Positions 13,784-20,641 of a stretch of 34,396 bases of DNA are shown here, one piece after another (the stretch's first letter is position 1; each line of letters begins with the position of its first letter). Where the stretch lies: NCBI GenBank assembly GCA_900763885.1, contig CAAFLY010000135.1, positions 1 to 34,396 of the forward strand, in the 5' to 3' direction. The stretch comes from Clostridia bacterium (lineage in GTDB: Bacteria; Bacillota; Clostridia; Oscillospirales; CAG-272). The translations under genes were made by a program, and so were the position numbers. Below the pieces are notes generated by a model. It searched no databases, was not told the origin of the DNA, and saw nothing but the letters and a program-made list of their open reading frames with translations.

Positions 13784-14751
13784 TGAACAAAAGCAAAATC
13801 GACTGGTGCGATTTTTCGTGGAACCCCGTCACCGGCTGCTACCACACCTGCGAGTATTGCTACGCCAGAAAGCAGGCGCGACGCTTCTGCGGAGACACCA
13901 GACTGAACATGAGCAGCGGGCAGATAAATCAGTACATCGGCGACGACATGACCGGCAAGGTATGCTACACCCTGCCGCAACCGTTCAAAAATGGGAGCGG
14001 AGCGACCGTGCCGTTTCCCGTCGGCTTCCTGCCGACGCTACACGAATACCGCCTGCAGATGCCCGCCCAGAAGAAGAAACCGGCGAACATTTTCGTCTGC
14101 AGCATGGCTGATCTTTTCGGAGAATGGGTGCCGGAAAGCTGGATACTCCGAGTATTTGAAGCCTGCAAAGCGGCACCCCAGCATAACTACCTGTTTTTGA
14201 CGAAGAACCCGCAGCGATACTGCGAACTCGCCAACGCTGGGAATCTCCCCGCCCTCGACAACTTCTGGTACGGCTCAACCGTGACAAAGAAAGAGGATCG
14301 ACACTTCGGCGGAAGCATTCGATACAACACCTTCATCAGCATAGAACCGATGCTCGAACCTCTCGACGTCGGAATCGGCAGCTTCGGCGGCGCAAGGTGG
14401 ATCATCGTCGGAGCGGAAACAGGAAACCGCGCAGGAAAGGTCAAGCCGGAGCGTGAATGGATCGAGAACATCGTCGAGACAGCAAGGATCACCGGTGCGG
14501 CGGTTCTTCTCAAAGACAGCGATACCATGCGCGAAGTCTGGGGAGACGACATACTGCAGGAATTCCCGCCGGAACTCGAACACGACGACGCAGAAATACC
14601 GCACTGCAAAGAATGCCAGCACGTCGCACGGGAGCAGCAAGGCGACCGAGGCACGGCATACTTCTGCGGATCCGCGAACAACAAACACATCCCCGGACGC
14701 TACACCAGAACATCCCCGATGTGGTGTCCGAAGCGAAGAAAGGAGAAGTAA
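13780..14751 (+). CDS. DUF5131 (phage Gp37/Gp68) iron-sulfur protein
   Basis: 323-residue protein of the Gp37/Gp68 family. The N-terminus has WNPVTGCYHTCEYCYA with C20, C24 and C27, a CxxxCxxC iron-sulfur cluster motif of radical-SAM type. Later family marks are FVCSMADLFGEWVP, LFLTKNPQRY, FISIEPML and WIIVGAETGN. A C-terminal addition (HCKECQHV, YFCGS, MWCPKRRK) is a small zinc-like module. The reaction is unknown for the whole family. Start ATG 13780 overlaps the previous stop; AAGGAGG lies upstream. The nearby metK gene could supply its SAM. Confidence 0.82.
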   Translation: MMNKSKIDWCDFSWNPVTGCYHTCEYCYARKQARRFCGDTRLNMSSGQINQYIGDDMTGKVCYTLPQPFKNGSGATVPFPVGFLPTLHEYRLQMPAQKKKPANIFVCSMADLFGEWVPESWILRVFEACKAAPQHNYLFLTKNPQRYCELANAGNLPALDNFWYGSTVTKKEDRHFGGSIRYNTFISIEPMLEPLDVGIGSFGGARWIIVGAETGNRAGKVKPEREWIENIVETARITGAAVLLKDSDTMREVWGDDILQEFPPELEHDDAEIPHCKECQHVAREQQGDRGTAYFCGSANNKHIPGRYTRTSPMWCPKRRKEK

Positions 14752-14753
14752 TC

Positions 14754-15254
14754 ATGGGAAGACCATACCCGATAGAATTCTGCGGCAACTGCGGCATAGG
14801 TCAGAGAAACAAGGAGGAAAACCCCTGCTTTTGCGATTATTACTCGCCGGGGATAGGGACGGACAGCCGATGTACGAGCTGGACACCGGCGCACTTCCTC
14901 CATTACGAGAGGGTGGTCTACATCTGCAGCCCCATGAAAGGCAATATCGCGGAGAACGTGCGGAAGGCGCAAGCCTTCTGCGCGGCCGCAATAGCCTCCC
15001 ACGCAATCCCTGTCTGCCCGCATTACTTCTTCTCGAAACTCCTCGACGAGAGATACCCCGCTGATCGAAACCTCGGAATAGAAATGGGAATCGAACTCTT
15101 GAAGAAATGCGACGAGATATGGGTGTTCGGAGAGCCGAGCGAGGGCATGAGGGCAGAAATCGAAGAAGCAAGAAGCCTGCGGCTTCCTGTCGTGCAAATA
15201 CCGCAGAGCGCAATCAACAGAATACTGGAAAAGGAGAACGAGAACAATGGCTGA
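14754..15254 (+). CDS. nucleoside deoxyribosyltransferase-like (DUF4406-type) protein
   Basis: 166 residues. A Cys-rich head (FCGNCG, CFCDYY, RCTSW; six Cys before residue 41) precedes a Rossmann-like domain: VVYICSPMKGNI (54-65), AIPVCPHYFFSKLLDE, then CDEIWVFGEPSEGMRAEI (119-136). This is the DUF4406/nucleoside 2-deoxyribosyltransferase-like fold, in which phosphate-binding Gly and a Glu near GM-x-x-E act on nucleotides. A role in nucleotide salvage or in acting on a signalling nucleotide is possible but unproven. Start ATG 14754 follows AAAGGAG; upstream open frame from 14457 is within the previous gene. Confidence 0.72.
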   Translation: MGRPYPIEFCGNCGIGQRNKEENPCFCDYYSPGIGTDSRCTSWTPAHFLHYERVVYICSPMKGNIAENVRKAQAFCAAAIASHAIPVCPHYFFSKLLDERYPADRNLGIEMGIELLKKCDEIWVFGEPSEGMRAEIEEARSLRLPVVQIPQSAINRILEKENENNG

Positions 15255-15672
15255 CATCAACAGATGCATATTCACAGGCAGGATCGGAACGGATACGGAA
15301 CTGAAGACCACGCCCAGCGGCGTGAGCGTCTGCACCTTCCGCCTTGCCGTGGAGAGACCAAAGGCAAAGGACGCAGAAAAAGCCGAGACGGACTGGCTCG
15401 ACATCGTGACATGGAGACAGCAGGCAGAGTTTGTATCACGGTACCTCGGCAAAGGCAGAAAGGTAGTCGTGGAAGGAGCCGCCAGAACCCGCGTCTGGGA
15501 AGATAAAGACGGCAAGAAGCGCAAGGCGGTGGAATTCCATGCGACGCAGGTCGTCCCTGCCGACAGCAGACCGCAGAGCCAGAACGGAAACACCGGCGCG
15601 AACGAAGGATATACGCCTGCACCGATGGCGGACTTCACCGAAGTCGGCGAAGACGAAGACCTGCCATTCTGA
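15247..15672 (+). CDS. ssb: single-stranded DNA-binding protein
   Basis: 141-residue SSB. The OB fold runs from NRCIFTGRIGTDTELK through FRLAVERP, DWLDIVTWRQQAEFV, GRKVVVEGAART and EFHATQV (to about residue 110). A flexible linker follows, and the acidic tip EDEDLPF is the usual peptide that recruits partner proteins. It binds ssDNA during phage replication and RecT recombination. AAAGGAG precedes ATG 15247, which overlaps the previous gene by 8 bp. Confidence 0.95.
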   Translation: MADINRCIFTGRIGTDTELKTTPSGVSVCTFRLAVERPKAKDAEKAETDWLDIVTWRQQAEFVSRYLGKGRKVVVEGAARTRVWEDKDGKKRKAVEFHATQVVPADSRPQSQNGNTGANEGYTPAPMADFTEVGEDEDLPF

Positions 15673-15686
15673 AAGGAGGCGCGACA

Positions 15687-15881
15687 ATGACAGAACCGAA
15701 AGAGGTAACCGCAAAAGAAGCACTGGGCATCGTTCGCACCAGAAACCCGATAGGACGCTTCTGGCAGAAGGACGGAGACCTGTACATCGGAATCGACAAT
15801 ACCACCGGCGACGCATGGGTGGAGGAATTCACCGCCCTCGAATATTGCCTCGCATGGCTTGAAGGGAGGAACGCACAATGA
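15687..15881 (+). CDS. hypothetical protein
   Basis: 64-residue protein I do not recognise. It reads as a helix (TAKEALGIVRTRN), two strands (FWQKDGDLYIGIDN) and a final helix (FTALEYCLAWLEGR). GAAAGGAGG sets ATG 15687. It ends in ATGA overlap with the ArpU-like gene, so both are made from one message after ssb. Confidence 0.6.
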   Translation: MTEPKEVTAKEALGIVRTRNPIGRFWQKDGDLYIGIDNTTGDAWVEEFTALEYCLAWLEGRNAQ

Positions 15882-16486
15882 ACAGCAAAGAGAGCATGGG
15901 GAGCGTAGCAGGATACGCGGCGGTCGGGGCGAGGATGCTCGAAATCGCCACGGCACGTGGAATCGAAAAAGGCATCGAGGCAGGTGTGAGGGCGGCAATG
16001 GACTACCTCGCGGAAGAACGAGAAAAGACCCGCAAGAGCAGGTACGACCGCAGGCTGCACAACACCCGCCTACTTCTGAAGAACTACCGCTCATTCAAGA
16101 AACACGCAGAGGGCGCAATTTACAACGCCAAGCAGGTCAAAGAGAGTGCAATCGACATACTGGACGGGCTGGACGACGCAATGCTGGGCAACGAGACCTA
16201 CATCGACGGCATCAAAAAGAGCCAGCAGCGGACAATCATCATCCTGCATCACGTCGAAGAAATGCTCCGCTTCTACCGCATAAGCTGCGAGCAGAGCGGA
16301 AAGCCGGAGGAAATGCGCCGTTACCGCATCATCATGGGCTTATATATCGACGACGAAAAAGTGACTGCCCAGCAGCTCGCGGAAAAAGAGAACGTCGAAG
16401 CCCGCACAATTTACAAAGATGTGACGGCAGCGATAAAGCCGCTAAGTGCGCTTATATTCGGCATTGACAGCCTCAAAACCGAATGA
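15878..16486 (+). CDS. ArpU-like late transcription regulator (sigma-70 region 4-like)
   Basis: 202-residue protein with long helical segments in the first 140 residues and a C-terminal HTH: VTAQQLAEKENVEARTIYKD (166-185), followed by TAAIKPLSALIFG. The HTH resembles sigma-70 region 4 as in ArpU/phage late regulators, which in Bacillota phages close the early operon and switch on late genes. The position fits: it is the last early gene, and the next 100 bp hold 11-bp direct repeats and an AT-rich promoter-like stretch before the late genes. A direct link to those repeats is inference. GGAGG lies before ATG 15878. Confidence 0.78.
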   Translation: MNSKESMGSVAGYAAVGARMLEIATARGIEKGIEAGVRAAMDYLAEEREKTRKSRYDRRLHNTRLLLKNYRSFKKHAEGAIYNAKQVKESAIDILDGLDDAMLGNETYIDGIKKSQQRTIIILHHVEEMLRFYRISCEQSGKPEEMRRYRIIMGLYIDDEKVTAQQLAEKENVEARTIYKDVTAAIKPLSALIFGIDSLKTE

Positions 16487-16492
16487 TGAAAG

Positions 16493-16525
16493 CACCGTAC
16501 AAGCACCATACACGCACGGGGCAAA
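16493..16525 (+). repeat. 11-bp direct repeat array B (three units) after ArpU-like gene
   Basis: Units are CACCGTACAAG at 16493, CACCATACACG at 16504 and CACGGGGCAAA at 16515. A degenerate unit matching 8 of 11 positions of the shared pattern may precede at 16482. The array begins seven bases after the ArpU-like stop and is followed by AAAC and an AT-rich stretch before the methyltransferase gene. Confidence 0.7.
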
Positions 16526-16555
16526 AACAGGGCATTTAATCGGCATAAGAAAAGT

Positions 16556-16563
16556 GATAAAAT
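16556..16563 (+). promoter_or_regulatory. candidate late promoter -10 region
   Basis: GATAAAAT lies 31 bp after the last array B unit and before the first late gene. No good -35 is visible (TTTAAT at 16535-16540 is weak), which would suit a promoter needing an activator bound at array B. This is a pattern-based guess. Confidence 0.35.
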
Positions 16564-16585
16564 GATAACGTGGAGGATTGGAACA

Positions 16586-18190
16586 ATGGCAAAAAAGAAG
16601 ACCAAGAACACCTTCATCGGTATCGACTATGAGACCGCAGCCACACCGAAAGCGCAAGCCGACGGTGTGCCGGTTTTCTGCTCTCACGATGCCATCATCG
16701 GCATAGAGAAAGCGATACCGAACCCGAAGAACCCGAACCAGCACGACGACAAACAAGTCGAGCTGCTCGGAAGCATTATCGAAGCGACAGGCTGGAGACA
16801 GCCTATCACCATCAGCAAAAGGAGCGGCTTCATCGTAAAAGGACACGGACGACTGATGGCGGCTATCAAAAAGGGCTGGAAGGAAGTCCCTGTGGATTAC
16901 CAAGAGTACAGCAACGATGCCGAGGAATGGGCAGACCTTATCGCAGACAACCGTCTGGCGGAACTCTCCACCCTCGACACGGGACGCTTGATAGACCTCA
17001 TCGGCGACATGGACACCGGCGAAGCCCCGATAGAACTCACCGGCTACACCGAGGAGGACATCGCGGAGATCATAGCCGCAATGGAAGGCGCAGACGACAC
17101 GGTAGACGACAAAGCGGACGCAGTCGAAGCACCTACAAACATTCCAATGTCAAAAGCCGGAGACCTCTGGTGCCTCGGACAGCACCGTCTCATCTGCGGA
17201 AGTGCGACGGACGAAAAGACCGTCGACCGTCTGATGCAGGGAGAAAAAGCAGACCTTGTCAACACCGACCCGCCCTACGGCGTGAGCTACGAAACGCAGA
17301 GCGGCAAGTTTGACATGATCCAGAACGACGACCTCACCGGCGACGACTTAATGAAGACCCTGCTCATTCCGGCGTTCAAGAACTACGCCAGAATCACCAA
17401 CGACGACGCAGCCTTTTATATCTGGCACGCCAGCAGTACGCGCCGCGACTTCGAGGACGCTATGACGGCGGCAGGCATCGTCGAAAAGCAGTACATCGTC
17501 TGGGTAAAGACTGCGCCTGTTCTCGGACACGCCGACTACCAATGGGCGCACGAACCCTGCTTCTATGCAGAAAAGGCAGGACAGAGCGCGCACTTCTATG
17601 GTGACCGTTCGCAGAGAACAACATGGAAGGTCGTCCTTCGAGCCGAAGACGGAACAGCAACCGTCCTCTCCGGCGGCGTAGTCCTCACCGACGGTGCAGG
17701 CAACAAACTCTACCTCGCCGACAAGGTGCCGAAGGGCAAGAAGATGCGCTACATCAGACTGAGCGAAGGTCGGAGCGTTTCGCTTTATTCAACGGAATGC
17801 GACCGCGCCACAGACACATGGGAAGTCAGCCGCGAGACCAACACCGAACACCCGACACAGAAGCCGGTGGAACTTGCGGTCAGAGCCATAGACAACAGCA
17901 CCGAACCGGGCGACCTCGTCGTCGACTTCTTCGGTGGATCCGGCAGCACCCTGCGCGGAGCAGAGCTGACCGGCAGACGATGCTATACCATCGAACTCGA
18001 CCCGCGATATTGTGACGTCATAATCAACAGCTACGTCAAACTCACAGGGAACATCGGAGTAACCTGCGAAAGAGACGGAGAGGTTCTGCAATACGCAGAA
18101 TTGAAAAAGGAAAATGATGCCAAAAATGCGGGGGGGGGGGGGGGCTTATCAGCCTCTGGAGAGCCGCAAGGCGAACCTTCCGGCGACTGA
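16586..18190 (+). CDS. ParB-like domain fused to DNA methyltransferase; G15 tract in tail
   Basis: 534-residue orphan methyltransferase. A ParB/Srx-like N-terminal domain (PNPKNPNQHDD, GWRQPITISKRSG, KGHGRLMAAIKKG) leads to a beta-class catalytic domain with motif IV DPPYG (228-232) and motif I DFFGGSGST (447-455). DPPY suggests N6-adenine. RRCYTIELDPRYCDVII and VKLTGN end the conserved part. Five Gly (516-520) are then encoded by 15 consecutive G at 18130-18144, followed by SASGEPQGEPSGD. The other two frames after the tract stay open for 24 and 27 codons. ATG 16586 is chosen over 16562 since TGGAGG precedes it. It is the first late gene, just ahead of the terminase genes. Confidence 0.88.
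   Translation: MAKKKTKNTFIGIDYETAATPKAQADGVPVFCSHDAIIGIEKAIPNPKNPNQHDDKQVELLGSIIEATGWRQPITISKRSGFIVKGHGRLMAAIKKGWKEVPVDYQEYSNDAEEWADLIADNRLAELSTLDTGRLIDLIGDMDTGEAPIELTGYTEEDIAEIIAAMEGADDTVDDKADAVEAPTNIPMSKAGDLWCLGQHRLICGSATDEKTVDRLMQGEKADLVNTDPPYGVSYETQSGKFDMIQNDDLTGDDLMKTLLIPAFKNYARITNDDAAFYIWHASSTRRDFEDAMTAAGIVEKQYIVWVKTAPVLGHADYQWAHEPCFYAEKAGQSAHFYGDRSQRTTWKVVLRAEDGTATVLSGGVVLTDGAGNKLYLADKVPKGKKMRYIRLSEGRSVSLYSTECDRATDTWEVSRETNTEHPTQKPVELAVRAIDNSTEPGDLVVDFFGGSGSTLRGAELTGRRCYTIELDPRYCDVIINSYVKLTGNIGVTCERDGEVLQYAELKKENDAKNAGGGGGLSASGEPQGEPSGD
18130..18144 (+). repeat. homopolymer of 15 G in methyltransferase gene
   Basis: Fifteen consecutive G encode most of a Gly run near the C-terminus of the ParB-methyltransferase fusion. 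It is by far the longest homopolymer in the window. Runs of this kind change length by slippage. The length in this assembly may be one of several, or be wrongly called. Confidence 0.9.
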
Positions 18191-18226
18191 TGGCGAAGCT
18201 CCGCCGACAACTGAATAAAACCATTT

Positions 18227-18257
18227 AAGGGCAGGCTGGAAACGGTCTGCCCTTTCA
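18227..18257 (+). terminator. hairpin, possible terminator before terS
   Basis: AAGGGCAG (18227-18234) pairs with CTGCCCTT (18247-18254), extended inward by G-T, C-G pairs, with a GGAAA-type loop. Only a weak T-rich stretch (TTTCACTTT) follows, so it may be a partial terminator or a processing site between the methyltransferase and terminase genes. Confidence 0.55.
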
Positions 18258-18282
18258 CTTTGCAATGAAAGGAGGACGCACA

Positions 18283-19005
18283 ATGGCAGCCACAACGAAA
18301 AAAACGGGCGCAGGAGCAACGAAAGCCGCAAAGACGGATAAGAAGACACCCACGAAGAAAAAGCCCGCCAAAAAGCCCGTGAAGCCCACAGAGGAGATGC
18401 CGGAGAACATCTGGGAGAAGCTCCCCACAGAAAACGTCAACCAGTATGCTCAATTCGCCGCATACAGAGACATGGCGTACAAAGGCGGAGCGGAAGCGGT
18501 CGACGAAAAAGGGCGCGTCACTTACAACCGCCGAACTGAGAAGCGAAGCCTGCGGAGGCTGGCGACAGAACTCAACCTCGCCAATTCCCGACCGCTGGAA
18601 TTGCTCTCGGTCAAATTCGACTGGCAAAGCCGCGTCGAAGCCTACGACATAGACCTCGACCGCCGCGCCAGACAAGCGCAGGAGGAAGCGGTCATAAAGA
18701 TGCGCGAAGATCACGCGCTGCTGGGGGCGCAGATGATCCGCAAAGCCTTGTCGCGCCTTCTCAAGATGCCGGAGGAAGAAATCTCCGCCGGAGACCTTGT
18801 GCGGCTGGCGGATGTCGGGGTAAAAATCGAGAGGTTAAGCCGAGGCGAAAGCACCGAGAACCAGAACGTGAGCGGCAAGGTCGCCCACGAAGGAACCGTC
18901 AAGGTATCGGTCGAAACGCAGGCGAATCTGAAAGACCTCTCGGACGAGGAGCTGGCGCAGCTTGAACAGCTACTGGGAAAAGTACATCAAAAGCCCAGCG
19001 TTTGA
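18283..19005 (+). CDS. terS: terminase small subunit
   Basis: 240-residue protein. The first 45 residues are a Lys/Thr/Pro-rich low-complexity arm. RSLRRLATELNLANSRPLELL, then FDWQSRVEAYDIDLDRRARQ, is the HTH-like DNA-recognition part common to TerS proteins that start with a W-x-x-R-x-x-AYD pattern. A coiled region follows and a C-terminal segment (LSDEELAQLEQLLGKV) probably contacts TerL. AAAGGAGG lies before ATG 18283; ATG 18265 overlaps that site and is rejected. TerS recognises the packaging site and regulates TerL. The gene overlaps terL by 44 bp. Confidence 0.8.
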   Translation: MAATTKKTGAGATKAAKTDKKTPTKKKPAKKPVKPTEEMPENIWEKLPTENVNQYAQFAAYRDMAYKGGAEAVDEKGRVTYNRRTEKRSLRRLATELNLANSRPLELLSVKFDWQSRVEAYDIDLDRRARQAQEEAVIKMREDHALLGAQMIRKALSRLLKMPEEEISAGDLVRLADVGVKIERLSRGESTENQNVSGKVAHEGTVKVSVETQANLKDLSDEELAQLEQLLGKVHQKPSV

Positions 19006-20461
19006 CGTTTCCGCCCTGCAGAACGCCATACAGCGCGAAAAAGCAGAGCGAAGCCTCGGCGCATTCATTCAGCAGGCGTGGGACGTTATCGAGCCGGGAA
19101 CAGCCTACATCGACAACTGGCACATTGAACTGATAGCCGAACACCTGCAGGCGGTCAACGACGGAGAACTCCGGCGGCTGATCATCAACATACCACCCCG
19201 ACACATGAAGTCAATCGAAGCCACCGTCTGCTACCCCGTGTGGACATGGACGAAAAGCCCAGAGAAACGCTTCATCAAGGTATCGTACAGCGACAGCCTC
19301 TCACGAAAGCACAACATTCTATCGAGAGACATCATCCGCAGTCCGTGGTACCAGGGCAACTGGGGCGACCGCTTCGTGCTGAAGGACGACGTAAATCGAC
19401 AGAACGAATTCGAGAACAACCACCACGGGATGATGTTCTCCACCAGCGTCGGCGGCGCAATCACAGGTAACGGTGCAGACGTAATCATCATAGACGACCC
19501 CCAGAACCCGCTCATGGCGAATTCAGAGACCGAGCGGCAGAACAGCATAGACTTCTTCAAAAACACGCTCCAGACCCGTCTGAACGACCCGAAGACTGGC
19601 GCGTTTATCATAATCATGCAGAGGCTGCACGAAAATGACCTTACCGGCTACATTCTCGCGGAAGACCTCGGCTATACGCATTTATGCCTACCGGCAGAAG
19701 CACCGGCGCGGACGATTATCACTTTCCCGAAGACGGGGCGGCAGGTCGTCCGAGAAGAAGGCGACATACTCAACCCGCAGCGTTTCGACCACGAAGTCCT
19801 CGCAGGGCTGAAAAAGAGCATGGGCAGCCTGCAATACGCCGGACAGTTTCAACAGGTGCCAGCACCGGCGGAAGGCGTAATCTTCAAGCGCGAATGGCTC
19901 CACAACTTCTACAGCGACGGAGCAGCACCGCAGACCACCGACATCCAGTCGTGGGATATGGCATTCACGAAAAGCGAAGGCTCGGCGAAGGTCGCGGGCT
20001 TCGTTATGGGGCGCAAGGGTGCAGATATCTACATCAAAGACCTTGTAAACGACAAAATGACCTTCACGGAATCCGTGGCAGCGGTCAGAACCCTCTCCGG
20101 CAAATGGAGCAGAGCCAGAGCGAAGGTAATCGAGAATAAAGCGAACGGACCCGCAATCGTTGACCTTTTGAAAAAGGAAATCGCCGGAATGGTTGAATTC
20201 AACCCCAAAGGAAGCAAAGAGGAACGCGCGATCAGCGTAACCCCGTACTTTGAGGCAGGAAATATCCACTTTCCAGACCCGAAGACGCACCCGTGGGTGG
20301 ACGATCTCATCCGCGACCTGCTCATCTTCCCGAAAGGCACCTTCAAAGACACCACCGACGCGCTGGTACAGGGCATTCTTTATCTGATGGATAAACCGAC
20401 CACGTCGGGTCCACCGAGGACGACCGCACTCACCAAAAACAGCTACTGGCGCGGGAAATAA
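18962..20461 (+). CDS. terL: terminase large subunit
   Basis: 499-residue packaging motor. The ATPase half has the adenine/Walker A-type RLIINIPPRHMKS (near residue 80) and Walker B VIIIDDPQ (near 176), then FIIIMQRLHENDLTG (motif III region). The nuclease half has SWDMAF (near 330) and a final acidic segment DTTDALVQGI, metal ligands of the RNase H-like fold. TerL cuts concatemers and pumps DNA into the prohead. The frame has no good ATG near the family start, so TTG 18962 inside terS is taken; GAGGAG lies at a plausible distance. A long intergenic region with repeats follows. Confidence 0.93.
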   Translation: MNSYWEKYIKSPAFDVSALQNAIQREKAERSLGAFIQQAWDVIEPGTAYIDNWHIELIAEHLQAVNDGELRRLIINIPPRHMKSIEATVCYPVWTWTKSPEKRFIKVSYSDSLSRKHNILSRDIIRSPWYQGNWGDRFVLKDDVNRQNEFENNHHGMMFSTSVGGAITGNGADVIIIDDPQNPLMANSETERQNSIDFFKNTLQTRLNDPKTGAFIIIMQRLHENDLTGYILAEDLGYTHLCLPAEAPARTIITFPKTGRQVVREEGDILNPQRFDHEVLAGLKKSMGSLQYAGQFQQVPAPAEGVIFKREWLHNFYSDGAAPQTTDIQSWDMAFTKSEGSAKVAGFVMGRKGADIYIKDLVNDKMTFTESVAAVRTLSGKWSRARAKVIENKANGPAIVDLLKKEIAGMVEFNPKGSKEERAISVTPYFEAGNIHFPDPKTHPWVDDLIRDLLIFPKGTFKDTTDALVQGILYLMDKPTTSGPPRTTALTKNSYWRGK

Positions 20462-20466
20462 GGCAA

Positions 20467-20510
20467 CATCATACAAGCACCGTGCAAGCATTATAAAAGC
20501 ACACAACAAA
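20467..20510 (+). repeat. 11-bp direct repeat array C (four units) after terL
   Basis: Units are CATCATACAAG at 20467, CACCGTGCAAG at 20478, CATTATAAAAG at 20489 and CACACAACAAA at 20500. The last unit ends in CAAA and is followed by AAAC, as in array B. The array begins six bases after the terL stop in a noncoding region. Confidence 0.75.
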
Positions 20511-20515
20511 AACTG

Positions 20516-20572
20516 CCTTAAACCTTAAACCTTATACCCTAAACCTTAAACGGATATACCTTAAACCTCATA
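20516..20572 (+). repeat. 7-bp direct repeat array (CCTTAAA type)
   Basis: Eight head-to-tail units starting at 20516: CCTTAAA, CCTTAAA, CCTTATA, CCCTAAA, CCTTAAA, then an imperfect eight-base unit CGGATATA, then CCTTAAA and CCTCATA. The stretch is AT-rich against its neighbourhood and lies directly after array C. It contains no open frame with an RBS. Possible roles are an unwinding element, a packaging or regulator-binding site. Confidence 0.8.
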
Positions 20573-20582
20573 CGGGCAAACC

Positions 20583-20610
20583 GCACCCGCCTACCGGCTG
20601 GTGCTTTTGC
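20583..20610 (+). terminator. terminator-like hairpin before portal gene
   Basis: GCACC (20583-20587) pairs with GGTGC (20600-20604); an inner GCC/GGC pair (20589-20591 with 20596-20598) encloses loop TACC, with one C-T mismatch. TTTTGC follows, and GCAAA upstream can pair with it. The 180-bp region 20462-20641 therefore holds array C, the heptamer array, this hairpin and the portal RBS, and no gene. Confidence 0.65.
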
Positions 20611-20641
20611 AAATAAAACCCAGAAGAAAGGAGGAAATCAC

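Noticed and set aside
14700..16094. Minus-strand open frame of 464 codons; similar long ones at 2370-3440, 21790-23130, 19688-20509 and 33310-34257
   Set aside because: They mirror strongly supported + strand genes (ssb, SbcC-like ATPase, portal/Mu F-like, terL, tape measure), lack RBS, cross gene borders and have Cys/Val- or Ser/Pro-rich composition typical of antisense reading in GC-rich DNA.
20516..20572. Resemblance of CCCTAAA/CCTTAAA units to eukaryotic telomere repeats
   Set aside because: Only one unit is CCCTAAA, the array is eight units in the middle of a phage operon, and nothing suggests linear plasmid or telomere ends.
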